A DNA stretch of 64,000 nt from Pseudomonas umsongensis (lineage in GTDB: Bacteria > Pseudomonadota > Gammaproteobacteria > Pseudomonadales > Pseudomonadaceae), in NCBI RefSeq assembly GCF_002236105.1, contig NZ_NIWU01000005.1, positions 186,001 to 250,000 of the forward strand. The letters are read 5' to 3'. Position numbers and translations under genes: made by a program. The notes beneath the pieces are model-generated. The model saw only the letters and a list, made by a program, of their open reading frames with translations. It did not search any database and had not been told where the DNA came from. Every line of letters begins with the position of its first letter. Position 1 is the first letter of the stretch. Of this stretch, positions 1 to 7,559 are shown in pieces.

Positions 1-1111
1 CGGTGTCGAGCACGTTGATTTCCAGCCCACGGGCATTACGCAGCAGTCGCGCCGCCAGGCCGCCTCCGAACAATCGACGACGCAGGCGCGGCCGCGACTG
101 GCCGACCAGCACCAGGCTGGCGCGGCGTTCAGCGGCGTGCTGGATCAGGGTTTTGGCGACCTCGCCGGCCCGCAGCAGCACTACTTCACCGCCCAGGCGT
201 TCGGCCAGTTGCTGGGCACTTTGCAGACGCAGCCGCGACTGCTCGTCACGCACGCGGCCATTATCCACATGCACCAGGCTCCACGGCAGATGCCGACGCT
301 GGGCGACGCGGCTGGCGTGACGCACCAGGCGCTCGGCCTGGGCATCGCCATCGACGCCGACCAACAAGCGACCGCGCACCGTCGGCGCCGCTTGCCCCAT
401 CTGGCGATAGCCCTGGGTCAGGTCGTTATCGACCTGGGCCGCCGCGGTTTGCATGGCCAGCTCACGCAGCGCCGTGAGGTTGGTCTGGGAGAAATACGCA
501 TCGATGGCGGCCCTCGCCTGCTCGGGCACGTAGACCTTGCCGTCGCGCAAACGCTCGAGCAATTCGCGCGGTGGCAAATCGATCAGCAGCAGTTCGTACG
601 CTTCCTGCAATACCCAGTCGGGCAGGGTTTCGCGCACCTGCACGCCCGTGATACCACGCACTTGGTCATTCAGGCTTTCCAGGTGCTGGACGTTGACCGT
701 GGTGTACACGTCGATGCCAGCGGCGAGCAGTTCCTGGATGTCCTGCCAGCGTTTTTCGTGACGGCTGCCGGGGGCGTTGGTGTGGGCCAGTTCATCCACC
801 AGCACCAGCCTGGGCTTGGCTGCAAGCAGACCGTCGAGGTCCATCTCCTCGAGCTCAACGCCACGGTATAACGAGCGCACCAATGGCATTTGCGGCAATC
901 CGCTGAGCAACGCTTCGGTCTCGAAACGGCCGTGGGTTTCGACCACTCCGGCAATGACTTTCACGCCTTGGCGCAATTGGGTGTGGGCCGCTTGCAACAT
1001 GGCGTAGGTCTTGCCGACGCCGGGGGCGGCGCCGAGGAATACCTTGAGCCGGCCACGGCCATCACGGGGCAGGTTTGCTAATAGCGCGTCGGCGCGGCCG
1101 GAGTCGCTCAT
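1..1111 (-). CDS. kdpD: KdpD osmosensitive K+ channel sensor histidine kinase, N-terminal part (cut by window edge)
   Basis: The first 370 codons of KdpD are present; the usual protein is close to 900 residues, so the transmembrane and kinase domains lie beyond the left edge. The start ATG at 1111 is preceded by an AGAGAA ribosome site. The translation begins MSDSGRADALLANLPRDG and has a Walker A motif GAAPGVGKT at residues 27-36, then a Walker B-like LVLVDELAHTNAPG. This is the conserved KdpD cytoplasmic domain, followed from about residue 250 by a UspA-like domain. KdpD senses K+ limitation and phosphorylates KdpE, which activates kdpFABC; kdpE itself would lie outside the window. It follows kdpC after a 130 bp gap holding a REP hairpin, so its expression may be partly uncoupled from the pump genes. 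Confidence 0.95.
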   Translation of the reverse strand, partial: MSDSGRADALLANLPRDGRGRLKVFLGAAPGVGKTYAMLQAAHTQLRQGVKVIAGVVETHGRFETEALLSGLPQMPLVRSLYRGVELEEMDLDGLLAAKPRLVLVDELAHTNAPGSRHEKRWQDIQELLAAGIDVYTTVNVQHLESLNDQVRGITGVQVRETLPDWVLQEAYELLLIDLPPRELLERLRDGKVYVPEQARAAIDAYFSQTNLTALRELAMQTAAAQVDNDLTQGYRQMGQAAPTVRGRLLVGVDGDAQAERLVRHASRVAQRRHLPWSLVHVDNGRVRDEQSRLRLQSAQQLAERLGGEVVLLRAGEVAKTLIQHAAERRASLVLVGQSRPRLRRRLFGGGLAARLLRNARGLEINVLDT

Positions 1112-1161
1112 GCTTTCAGTTCTCTTTATTCAGGTATTCATGTGGTGCCTGGGAGGCCGTC

Positions 1162-1226
1162 TTCGCGAGCAGGCTCGCTCCCACATTTGGAATGCATTCT
1201 CCTGTGGGAGCGAGCCTGCTCGCGAA
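1162..1226. repeat. REP-type inverted repeat between kdpC and kdpD
   Basis: Two perfect 24-base arms (1162-1185 and 1203-1226, core GCGAGCAGGCTCGCTCCCAC) face each other around a 17-base loop. The same unit recurs at 1850-1914 and 18318-18382, with variants at 5949-6030 and 54538-54630. This is the familiar extragenic palindrome of fluorescent pseudomonads. In RNA it would form a strong hairpin that could stabilise kdpABC mRNA or attenuate kdpD. Confidence 0.9.
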
Positions 1227-1241
1227 TGGCGTCACCGCCGA

Positions 1242-1787
1242 CTACAGTTTTTCCAGCGCCAGATTCAACTCAAGCACATTCACGACCGCTGGGCCTACCA
1301 ATGGCTGTTCGGTGTGGGCGTCCAGCAGTTGCTGGAGCGACGCAACCGGCAGGTTGCGCGCCGCCGCAACACGCGCCAGTTGATAGGCAATCGCGGCCGG
1401 TGGCAAGTGCGGATCGAGACCGCTGCCAGAGGTGGTGACCAGCGCCAGCGGCACCGGCCCCTGCCCTGGCACCAGCAGCTTGTTGGCGTCGTCGATCACC
1501 CGAGTGGCCAGGGCCGGGTTGCTTGGCGACAGGTTGCTGGCGCTGCTCGATACGGTGGCAAAGGCACCCACCGATGGCCGCGGGTGGAACCAGGCGTCGC
1601 CGACGAAATCCTGGGCAATCAGCGATGAGCCGCGAACCTTGCCGTCGGCATCGCGCACCAGGCTGCCATTGGCCTGATCCGGGAAGGCGACCTGGGCCAC
1701 GCCGGTGACCACCAGGGGATAGGCGACACCGGTGATAAGGGTCATCAAAACCAGCAGGCTCAGGGCCGGGCGTATCATTGTGGACAT
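1242..1787 (-). CDS. kdpC: KdpC, K+-transporting ATPase subunit C
   Basis: A 181-residue single-span membrane subunit of the KdpFABC P-type potassium pump, thought to help K+ binding and assembly of KdpA with KdpB. The start MSTMIRPALS at 1787 is chosen because GAGGAG sits about seven bases upstream; longer reading frames exist but lack a ribosome site. Residues 5-30 form the membrane anchor. The rest is the periplasmic KdpC domain, with the family hallmarks ANGSLV, GSSLIAQ, WFHPRPS, SSSASNLSPSNPAL and a DPHLPPAAI stretch. It is separated from kdpB by 148 bp containing a REP hairpin, and lies 130 bp before kdpD. Confidence 0.96.
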   Translation of the reverse strand: MSTMIRPALSLLVLMTLITGVAYPLVVTGVAQVAFPDQANGSLVRDADGKVRGSSLIAQDFVGDAWFHPRPSVGAFATVSSSASNLSPSNPALATRVIDDANKLLVPGQGPVPLALVTTSGSGLDPHLPPAAIAYQLARVAAARNLPVASLQQLLDAHTEQPLVGPAVVNVLELNLALEKL

Positions 1788-1849
1788 TTCAAACTCCTCG
1801 AATTCGGTGAACAAGTACCGCGTTCAGTCAGGTACAACGTGTCGTCTTT

Positions 1850-1914
1850 TTCGCGAGCAGGCTCGCTCCCACAAGGAAACGAGGTGCCTTTGTGGGAGCG
1901 AGCCTGCTCGCGAA
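1850..1914. repeat. REP-type inverted repeat between kdpB and kdpC
   Basis: Perfect 24-base arms at 1850-1873 and 1891-1914 are identical in sequence to the kdpC/kdpD copy, with a different 17-base loop. It lies inside the kdp operon, in the 148 bp kdpB-kdpC gap. Confidence 0.9.
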
Positions 1915-1935
1915 GGCGGTACGCCTGACACACGG

Positions 1936-3993
1936 TCAAACCAGATGCAACGCCGTCAACAGCATGTCGATCGCCTTGATGCCCACGAACGGCACCACAA
2001 TCCCGCCCAGGCCATAGATCAGCAGATTGCGTCGCAGCAACGCCGCCGCGCTCGCCGCCTGCACGCGCACACCGCGTAAAGCCAAGGGAATCAGCACCAC
2101 GATGATCAGGGCGTTGAACACGATCGCCGAGAGAATCGCGCTCTGCGGGCTGTGCAGCTGCATGACGTTCAACACGCCCAGTTGCGGGTAGATCGCGGCA
2201 AACAGCGCCGGCAGGATGGCGAAATACTTGGCCACGTCGTTGGCAATGGAAAAGGTCGTCAGCGCGCCGCGGGTCACCAACAGTTCCTTGCCGATCTGCA
2301 CCACGTCCAGCAGCTTGGTCGGGTCACTGTCGAGGTCAACCATGTTGGCCGCTTCACGTGCCGCCTGCGTGCCGTCATTCATCGCCATGCCGACGTCCGC
2401 CTGGGCCAGGGCCGGGGCGTCATTGGCGCCGTCGCCGCACATGGCAACCAGGCGACCGTCGTTCTGCTCGTGCCGGATGCGCGCCAGTTTTTTCTCCGGC
2501 GTGGCTTCGGCCAGCACGTCGTCAACACCCGCTTCGGCGGCGATCGCGGCAGCGGTCAATGGGTTGTCGCCGGTCACCATGACCGTGCGGATCCCCAGCT
2601 TGCGCAGCTCGGCAAAACGCTCGCGGATGCCGGGCTTGACCACGTCCTTGAGGTGGATCGCACCGAGCAGTTTGCCGTCGGCGCAGACCAGCAGCGGCGT
2701 GCCGCCACTCTGGGCAATCCTGTCGATTTCCCGGGACAACGGCGCGGCCAGGTCGGCTCGCTTCAAGCCGACGAACGCCAGCAGGGAATCCACTGCGCCC
2801 TTGCGATACACGCGGCCCTGATAGTCGACACCTGACAGCCGGGTTTCGGCGCTGAACGGTACAGCCGTCAGCAATTCGGCGGCCGGCTCCGTTTGCGGTT
2901 GCGTGCCACGCAGGTATTCGACGATGGATTTACCTTCCGCCGTGTCATCGGCCAGAGAGGCCAACAAGGCACCCTCGGCCAGTTCGCTGGCCGTCACGCC
3001 TGGAGCGGGAACAACGGCGGCGCAACGACGGTTACCGAAGGTGATGGTGCCGGTCTTGTCCAGCAGCAGGACGTGCACGTCCCCCGCCGCTTCCACCGCG
3101 CGACCGGACTTGGCGATCACGTTCAGGCGCACCAGGCGGTCCATGCCGGCGATACCGATGGCCGACAACAAACCGCCAATGGTGGTCGGGATCAGCGTGA
3201 CCAATAACGCCACCAGGAACACCAGCGGCAGGCTGCCATTGGCAAAGTGGGCGAACGGTTGAAGAGTCACGACCACCAGCAGGAAGATCAGGGTCAGGCC
3301 GATCAACAGGATGTCCAGCGCCACTTCGTTCGGGGTTTTCTGGCGCTTGGCGCCTTCGACCAGGGCGATCATGCGATCCAGTGTCGACTCGCCGGGGTTG
3401 GCGGTGATCTTCACCAACAGCCAGTCAGACACCAGCCGGGTATTGCCGGTCACCGCCGAGCGGTCGCCGCCGGATTCACGAATCACCGGAGCGGATTCAC
3501 CGGTGATGGCCGCTTCGTTGACGGCAGCAATCCCTTCAATCACCTCACCGTCACCGGGGATCATCTCCCCCGCTTCGACGCGCACCACATCGCCTTTGCG
3601 CAGGCTGGCGGCCGGCACCACTTGAAAGCTGCCGTTGCTGGTTCTGCGCCGGGCGCTCAAGCCTTCGCTACCCGCCTTGAGGCTGTCGGCGCGGGCCTTG
3701 CCACGACCTTCGGCCAGGGCCTCGGCGAAGTTGGCGAACAGCACGGTAAACCACAGCCACAGGGCAATCTGTGCGGCGACGAAGGTCGGCACCGCCGTGT
3801 CGGGAATGAAGCACAGCACGGTGGTCAGGATCGCCGTCAGTTCGACCACCAGCATCACCGGCGCACGCTGCAATTGTCGCGGATCGAGCTTGACGAAAGC
3901 TTGTACCAGCGCTGGGCGCCAGAGGGCCGAGATCGCGGTTCTTGCTTGTTCCGGGGCCTTGGCAGCGACCGGTTTGATTGCGGGCATATTCAT
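1936..3993 (-). CDS. kdpB: KdpB, K+-transporting P-type ATPase subunit B
   Basis: The catalytic ATP-hydrolysing subunit of the Kdp pump in the inner membrane, 685 residues and close to the E. coli length of 682. It shows the P-type ATPase signatures: ITGESAPV (actuator loop), the phosphorylation motif DKTGTIT at about residue 310, KGAVDS (nucleotide binding), MVTGDNPLTA and GDGANDAPAL (hinge). Several hydrophobic segments flank these. Two ATG codons lie in tandem (3996 and 3993); AAGGAG at 4000-4005 is best spaced for the second. The gene is ten bases downstream of the kdpA stop, so it is translationally close to kdpA. Confidence 0.97.
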   Translation of the reverse strand: MNMPAIKPVAAKAPEQARTAISALWRPALVQAFVKLDPRQLQRAPVMLVVELTAILTTVLCFIPDTAVPTFVAAQIALWLWFTVLFANFAEALAEGRGKARADSLKAGSEGLSARRRTSNGSFQVVPAASLRKGDVVRVEAGEMIPGDGEVIEGIAAVNEAAITGESAPVIRESGGDRSAVTGNTRLVSDWLLVKITANPGESTLDRMIALVEGAKRQKTPNEVALDILLIGLTLIFLLVVVTLQPFAHFANGSLPLVFLVALLVTLIPTTIGGLLSAIGIAGMDRLVRLNVIAKSGRAVEAAGDVHVLLLDKTGTITFGNRRCAAVVPAPGVTASELAEGALLASLADDTAEGKSIVEYLRGTQPQTEPAAELLTAVPFSAETRLSGVDYQGRVYRKGAVDSLLAFVGLKRADLAAPLSREIDRIAQSGGTPLLVCADGKLLGAIHLKDVVKPGIRERFAELRKLGIRTVMVTGDNPLTAAAIAAEAGVDDVLAEATPEKKLARIRHEQNDGRLVAMCGDGANDAPALAQADVGMAMNDGTQAAREAANMVDLDSDPTKLLDVVQIGKELLVTRGALTTFSIANDVAKYFAILPALFAAIYPQLGVLNVMQLHSPQSAILSAIVFNALIIVVLIPLALRGVRVQAASAAALLRRNLLIYGLGGIVVPFVGIKAIDMLLTALHLV

Positions 3994-4003
3994 CATCTGC
4001 TCC

Positions 4004-5698
4004 TTAGAAGCCCAGGCTTAAATGTTCAGCAATCGGGCCCAACGCCAGCGTCGGCAGGAAGGTCAAGCCACCCACCAGCAAAATGGTCACGGTCAGCAAG
4101 GTCACGAACAGCGGGCCGTGGGTCGGGAAGCTGTTCTGGCCAATCGGCGCGGTCTTCTTCATCGCCAGGCTGCCGGCCAGGGCCAGCACCGGCAGGATGT
4201 AGCCGAAGCGACCGATCAACATGCCAAGGCCCAGCATCAGGTTGTGGTACGGCGTATTGGCGCCGAAGCCGCCAAATGCCGAACCGTTGTTGGCACTGGC
4301 CGAGGTGTAGGCGTAGAGCAACTGACTGAAACCATGGGCGCCGGGGTTGCTCACCGAGGCCACAGGCCCTGGCAGGCTGGCGGCAATGGCACCGAGGACC
4401 AGCACGCCGATCGGCATGACCAGCAAGGTCAGCACCAATAGCTGCACCTCTCGGGCTTGCAGTTTCTTGCCGAGGTATTCCGGCGTCCGGCCGATCATCA
4501 GGCCGGCGAGGAACACCGCGATCAGCACGTTGAGCAACATGCCATAGAGCCCCGCGCCGACGCCGCCGAAGATCACTTCGCCGACCATCATGTTGACCAG
4601 CGCAACCATGCCGCTGAGCGGGTTGAGACTGTCATGCATGCCATTGACCGAACCGTTCGACGCCGCCGTGGTGGTCACCAACCACAGCACCGTGGCGGTG
4701 GTACCGAAACGCGCCTCCTTGCCCTCCAGCGGTGCGGTCTGTTCGACGGCGACGTTGGCCAGGGTCGGATTGGGTTGGTATTCAGCCCACAGCGACGTCG
4801 CGCCACCGATCAAGAACAGCGCCAGCATGCACGCGATGATCGCGCGGCTCTGACGCAGGTCTTTCACGTAATGGCCAAAGGTGAACACCAGCGCCACCGG
4901 GATCAGGATGATCGACGCGACTTCGAACAGGTTGCTCCAGGCCGTCGGGTTCTCGAACGGATGCGCCGAGTTGACGCCAAAGAAGCCACCGCCATTAGTG
5001 CCCAGTTGCTTGATCGCAATCTGGCTGGCGGCCGGCCCCAGCGGGATCACTTGATCGATGCCCTGCACGGTCACGGCATTCACATATTGCGCGAAGGTTT
5101 GCGGCACGCCCTGCCAGACCAGGTACAGCGCCAGCAGCAGGCACAGCGGCAACAGGCCGTACAGGGTGGCGCGAGTCATGTCGACCCAGAAGTTGCCCAG
5201 CGATGCAGTGGATTTGCGACCGATGCCGCGGCACAGCGCAACCAGGACTGCAAGACCGGTGGCGGCGCTGACAAAGTTCTGCACGGTGAGGCCGACTATC
5301 TGGCTCAGGTAGCTCAGGGTCGCTTCGCCGCTGTAGGACTGCCAGTTGGTATTGGTCATGAAGCTGACTGCGGTATTGAACGCTTGCGTCCATTCCTGGC
5401 CCGGCAGGTTTTGCGGGTTCAGCGGCAAGTGGTCCTGGAACAGCAGGATCGCGAACAACAGTACAAAACCCGCCAGGTTGAAGGCGAGCAAGGCCAGGGT
5501 GTACTTCTGCCAGCTCTGCTCGGCCTGGGGATCGACGCCAGACAGGCGATAACAACCACGTTCGAGTGGACCAAGGATCGGCGTCAGCCAGGTGCGCTGG
5601 CCTTCCATGACCTTGTAGTAGAAACGCCCGAGAAACGGTGCGGGGACCAGTACCAGGGCGAAAAACGCCAGGATCAGCCAATAGTCATAACTGTGCAT
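4004..5698 (-). CDS. kdpA: KdpA, K+-transporting ATPase subunit A
   Basis: The potassium-binding, ion-translocating subunit of the Kdp pump, related to K+ channel and Trk/Ktr proteins; 564 residues, compared with 557 in E. coli. The start MHSYDYWLILAFF at 5698 is set by an AGGAG site 5-9 bases upstream, placed right after the kdpF stop; the frame stays open further upstream but without a ribosome site. About ten hydrophobic helices are visible. Filter-like regions include FMTNTNWQSYSG, QLGTNGGGFFGVNS, TTAASNGSVNGMH and SANNGSAFGG, each with the expected glycine at a pore-loop position. It forms the operon kdpF-A-B-C with its neighbours. Confidence 0.97.
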   Translation of the reverse strand: MHSYDYWLILAFFALVLVPAPFLGRFYYKVMEGQRTWLTPILGPLERGCYRLSGVDPQAEQSWQKYTLALLAFNLAGFVLLFAILLFQDHLPLNPQNLPGQEWTQAFNTAVSFMTNTNWQSYSGEATLSYLSQIVGLTVQNFVSAATGLAVLVALCRGIGRKSTASLGNFWVDMTRATLYGLLPLCLLLALYLVWQGVPQTFAQYVNAVTVQGIDQVIPLGPAASQIAIKQLGTNGGGFFGVNSAHPFENPTAWSNLFEVASIILIPVALVFTFGHYVKDLRQSRAIIACMLALFLIGGATSLWAEYQPNPTLANVAVEQTAPLEGKEARFGTTATVLWLVTTTAASNGSVNGMHDSLNPLSGMVALVNMMVGEVIFGGVGAGLYGMLLNVLIAVFLAGLMIGRTPEYLGKKLQAREVQLLVLTLLVMPIGVLVLGAIAASLPGPVASVSNPGAHGFSQLLYAYTSASANNGSAFGGFGANTPYHNLMLGLGMLIGRFGYILPVLALAGSLAMKKTAPIGQNSFPTHGPLFVTLLTVTILLVGGLTFLPTLALGPIAEHLSLGF

Positions 5699-5706
5699 AG
5701 CCGCTC

Positions 5707-5796
5707 CTAGTTGCGGTCCGCGCGCAACAGCGCAACCAACAGATAAATGAACAGTCCCACTGCCAGCAGCAGTGACACTCCGTCCAGAACGCTCAT
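5707..5796 (-). CDS. kdpF: KdpF, small Kdp pump stabilising subunit
   Basis: A 29-residue single-helix membrane peptide starting MSVLDGVSLLLAVG and ending LLRADRN. KdpF binds KdpA and stabilises the KdpFABC complex. A GGAGAAC site precedes the ATG at 5796, and the stop codon lies nine bases before kdpA, which fits translational coupling. A longer open frame upstream overlaps the promoter region and is not coding. It is the first gene of the kdp operon. Confidence 0.93.
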   Translation of the reverse strand: MSVLDGVSLLLAVGLFIYLLVALLRADRN

Positions 5797-5879
5797 GGAA
5801 GTTCTCCGTGTTACGGCGTATTGCCGCGTGTGGAGGTATTGTCGGCAGGGAGGCTGTAAAGGAACGAGACCGAGGGGTG

Positions 5880-5904
5880 CGGCGGGGCATAAAGAAAGCG
5901 TAAA
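5880..5904 (-). promoter_or_regulatory. Probable KdpE-binding box upstream of kdpF
   Basis: Read on the minus strand from 5904, the sequence has TTTAC, then a CTTTCTTTA pyrimidine-rich tract, then GCCCCGC. This closely follows the order of the known E. coli KdpE site (TTTATAC, T-rich tract, ACACCCCGCC). It lies about 85 bp upstream of the kdpF start, a suitable position for activation. The match is by eye from memory of the E. coli site. Confidence 0.6.
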
Positions 5905-5948
5905 GAGTGGGTTTAGGGCTCTGTTACTGCGTTGTCTTGACGGGCCTC

Positions 5949-6030
5949 TTCGCGAGCAAGCCCGCTCCCACACTGTTTAGCAGTGTTTGGGAAAACGCAT
6001 ACCCCTGTGGGAGCGAGCCTGCACGCGAAG
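5949..6030. repeat. REP-type inverted repeat upstream of the kdp operon
   Basis: Imperfect arms at 5949-5972 and 6006-6030 (TTCGCGAGCAAGCCCGCTCC against GGGAGCGAGCCTGCACGCGA) flank a 33-base loop. It separates the kdp promoter region from the divergent DUF2897 gene. Confidence 0.85.
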
Positions 6031-6168
6031 GGGCATTGCAGATGACACAGGGGTGAACGAAACAGAACAGGCATACAATGGAACCAGTGCGAAATCCAAT
6101 CGCTCAAAGTGGTATGCACGTTCGACAGGCGAAACCCTCGCCCGCCGGCCGGCTTTCAAGGAGGTCCC

Positions 6169-6336
6169 ATGCCCTGGTATGCCTGGTTGATTCTGGTGGT
6201 TGCCATTGGCTCTATCGTTGGCGGTTTGATGATGTTGCGCGACACCGCCCACAAGGTTGAGCTGACCGATGAACAGCGCAAACGCGTCGCCGAACGCAAT
6301 GCGGAAATGGACGCCAAGGAAGCGCAGGACCGCTAG
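6169..6336 (+). CDS. DUF2897 family small membrane protein
   Basis: A 55-residue protein, MPWYAWLILVVAIGSIVG at the start, with one N-terminal membrane helix (residues 4-24) followed by a charged helical tail rich in Glu, Arg and Lys and ending AKEAQDR. The start at 6169 is fixed by AAGGAGG about five bases upstream. It resembles the small pseudomonad family named DUF2897, whose function is unknown. It stands alone between the kdp promoter and a convergent acyltransferase gene, and a rho-independent terminator follows directly. Confidence 0.8.
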   Translation: MPWYAWLILVVAIGSIVGGLMMLRDTAHKVELTDEQRKRVAERNAEMDAKEAQDR

Positions 6337-6340
6337 CTGC

Positions 6341-6379
6341 GAAATCGTCCGAGACCTGTGAGGCATTCGGACGATTTTC
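6341..6379. terminator. Bidirectional rho-independent terminator
   Basis: The stem GAAATCGTCCGA (6341-6352) pairs with TCGGACGATTTTC (6367-6379) and runs into T-rich sequence on both strands. It lies between the ends of two convergent genes (DUF2897 gene and acyltransferase) and can serve both. Confidence 0.8.
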
Positions 6380-6386
6380 CTGCGGT

Positions 6387-7400
6387 TCAGGTCAACGAGC
6401 AGCGCTCAAAAAAACGCTCGCGCCCCAGCGCCATCAGTGCTGCGCGCTTGTGTGGAAAGTCGAATTCCTTCTCGCAATAAAACCCCTGTCGCTGCAGGTG
6501 CCCAATCATCTTCGCGTTGTCGGCACGGGGCTCGGCGACCACCCGACGAGTCCGTGGATCGTCGAGAAACAGGTAATGCACCAGCGCCGACAGCCAGCTC
6601 GCCACCTTGTGCGGACCCCGGTGACTTTCTTCGCCCACCAGCATGTGGATGCCACGGTCGTAATCATCCGCGTCATAGAAGGGTGCGATACGATCTTCCT
6701 TGGCCCAATAGGCTTCGAAATAGGCAAAGGGTTGATCGTCGAAACAACCGATCAACGTCAGGGTATGGGGATCGTCCTGGCGTTTGCCCAGGTACTTGCG
6801 ATGCTCTTCGAGACTGCCCTGCTCTTGCCAGAAACTCGCGACCCGAGGGCTGTTCTGCCAGCGATTGAATCGCACAAGATCCTCGTCGATATCCACTGTG
6901 CGCAAGGAAATCCACGCCCCCAGCCTGGAATCGAAACGCCGATACACCTCGCAACTCGGCTTCGGCGGACGCCGTGGGTGCCGCTTGCCGCCGCTGATGA
7001 CCATCTGCTGTGGGTAACAGCCCGTCAGCGAATCGCCCAACCACGGCTGTGGCAACTGCCAGAACAGGGTGCGTTCGCAACGATAGCAGCCAGCCGTATC
7101 GGCAGGAACCAGCAAGCCGCTGAGCAGGGCTTCGGTCGGCGTTTCATCGAGTTGCCAGATCAGACGCTGGCAGGCCGGGTCGCGAGCGAACAACCAATAA
7201 CCGGCAGCCCAGAAAGCCTGGCTGCCGGAAAGACCGAAGCGTTCCTCCACTTGCAGCCGCAGCTCGGTTTCGCGGGTCAGGCGCAGATTTATCAGCGCCT
7301 GGCTTTCGAGGCTGAGGCTCAGCCGGTTTTCGGTTTCATCGGCTACTAGACTGCTGCCCGTTGGTAATTGCAGGGCAGTCAGGTCTTTCGGATTGGGCAT
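6387..7400 (-). CDS. Siderophore-type N-acyltransferase (GNAT, IucB/RhbD/PvdYII-like)
   Basis: A 337-residue protein. The N-terminal ~150 residues resemble the leader domain of siderophore acetyltransferases; the C-terminal ~180 residues are a GNAT fold of the Acetyltransf_8 type. Visible signatures include FNRWQNSPRVASFW, FAYFEAYWAKEDRIAP, RGIHMLVGEE, HRGPHKVASWL (acetyl-CoA site) and EPRADNAKM. Family members acetylate N-hydroxylated lysine or ornithine during siderophore synthesis. An exact PvdS-type box lies 40 bases upstream, which suggests pyoverdine-linked function such as acetylation of hydroxyornithine (PvdYII role). No other siderophore gene is in the window. The precise substrate is inferred, not shown. 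ATG start at 7400. Confidence 0.8.
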   Translation of the reverse strand: MPNPKDLTALQLPTGSSLVADETENRLSLSLESQALINLRLTRETELRLQVEERFGLSGSQAFWAAGYWLFARDPACQRLIWQLDETPTEALLSGLLVPADTAGCYRCERTLFWQLPQPWLGDSLTGCYPQQMVISGGKRHPRRPPKPSCEVYRRFDSRLGAWISLRTVDIDEDLVRFNRWQNSPRVASFWQEQGSLEEHRKYLGKRQDDPHTLTLIGCFDDQPFAYFEAYWAKEDRIAPFYDADDYDRGIHMLVGEESHRGPHKVASWLSALVHYLFLDDPRTRRVVAEPRADNAKMIGHLQRQGFYCEKEFDFPHKRAALMALGRERFFERCSLT

Positions 7401-7440
7401 GGGAAAGGCTCACGGTAATCGTCGACAGTTAAACGATGTA

Positions 7441-7464
7441 ACGCGAGCCAAGGATAAAAATTTA
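7441..7464 (-). promoter_or_regulatory. PvdS (iron-starvation sigma factor) promoter box
   Basis: On the minus strand TAAAT (7464-7460) is followed by exactly 16 bases and then CGT (7443-7441). This is the published PvdS/iron-starvation consensus TAAAT-N16-CGT. Transcription would begin near 7434, giving a leader of about 34 bases before the acyltransferase ATG at 7400. Confidence 0.7.
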
Positions 7465-7559
7465 AGCGTGCACGACAGATAACTGTGCAACACCAATGGT
7501 CGATAAATGCAGCGATTGCAAATACCTGGAGTGAAGCACCTGCGAGAGGAACAAGAAAA

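Noticed and set aside
4457..5710. 417-codon plus-strand frame opposite kdpA
   Set aside because: kdpA is unmistakable on the other strand; the plus-strand product is His/Gln/Arg-rich noise.
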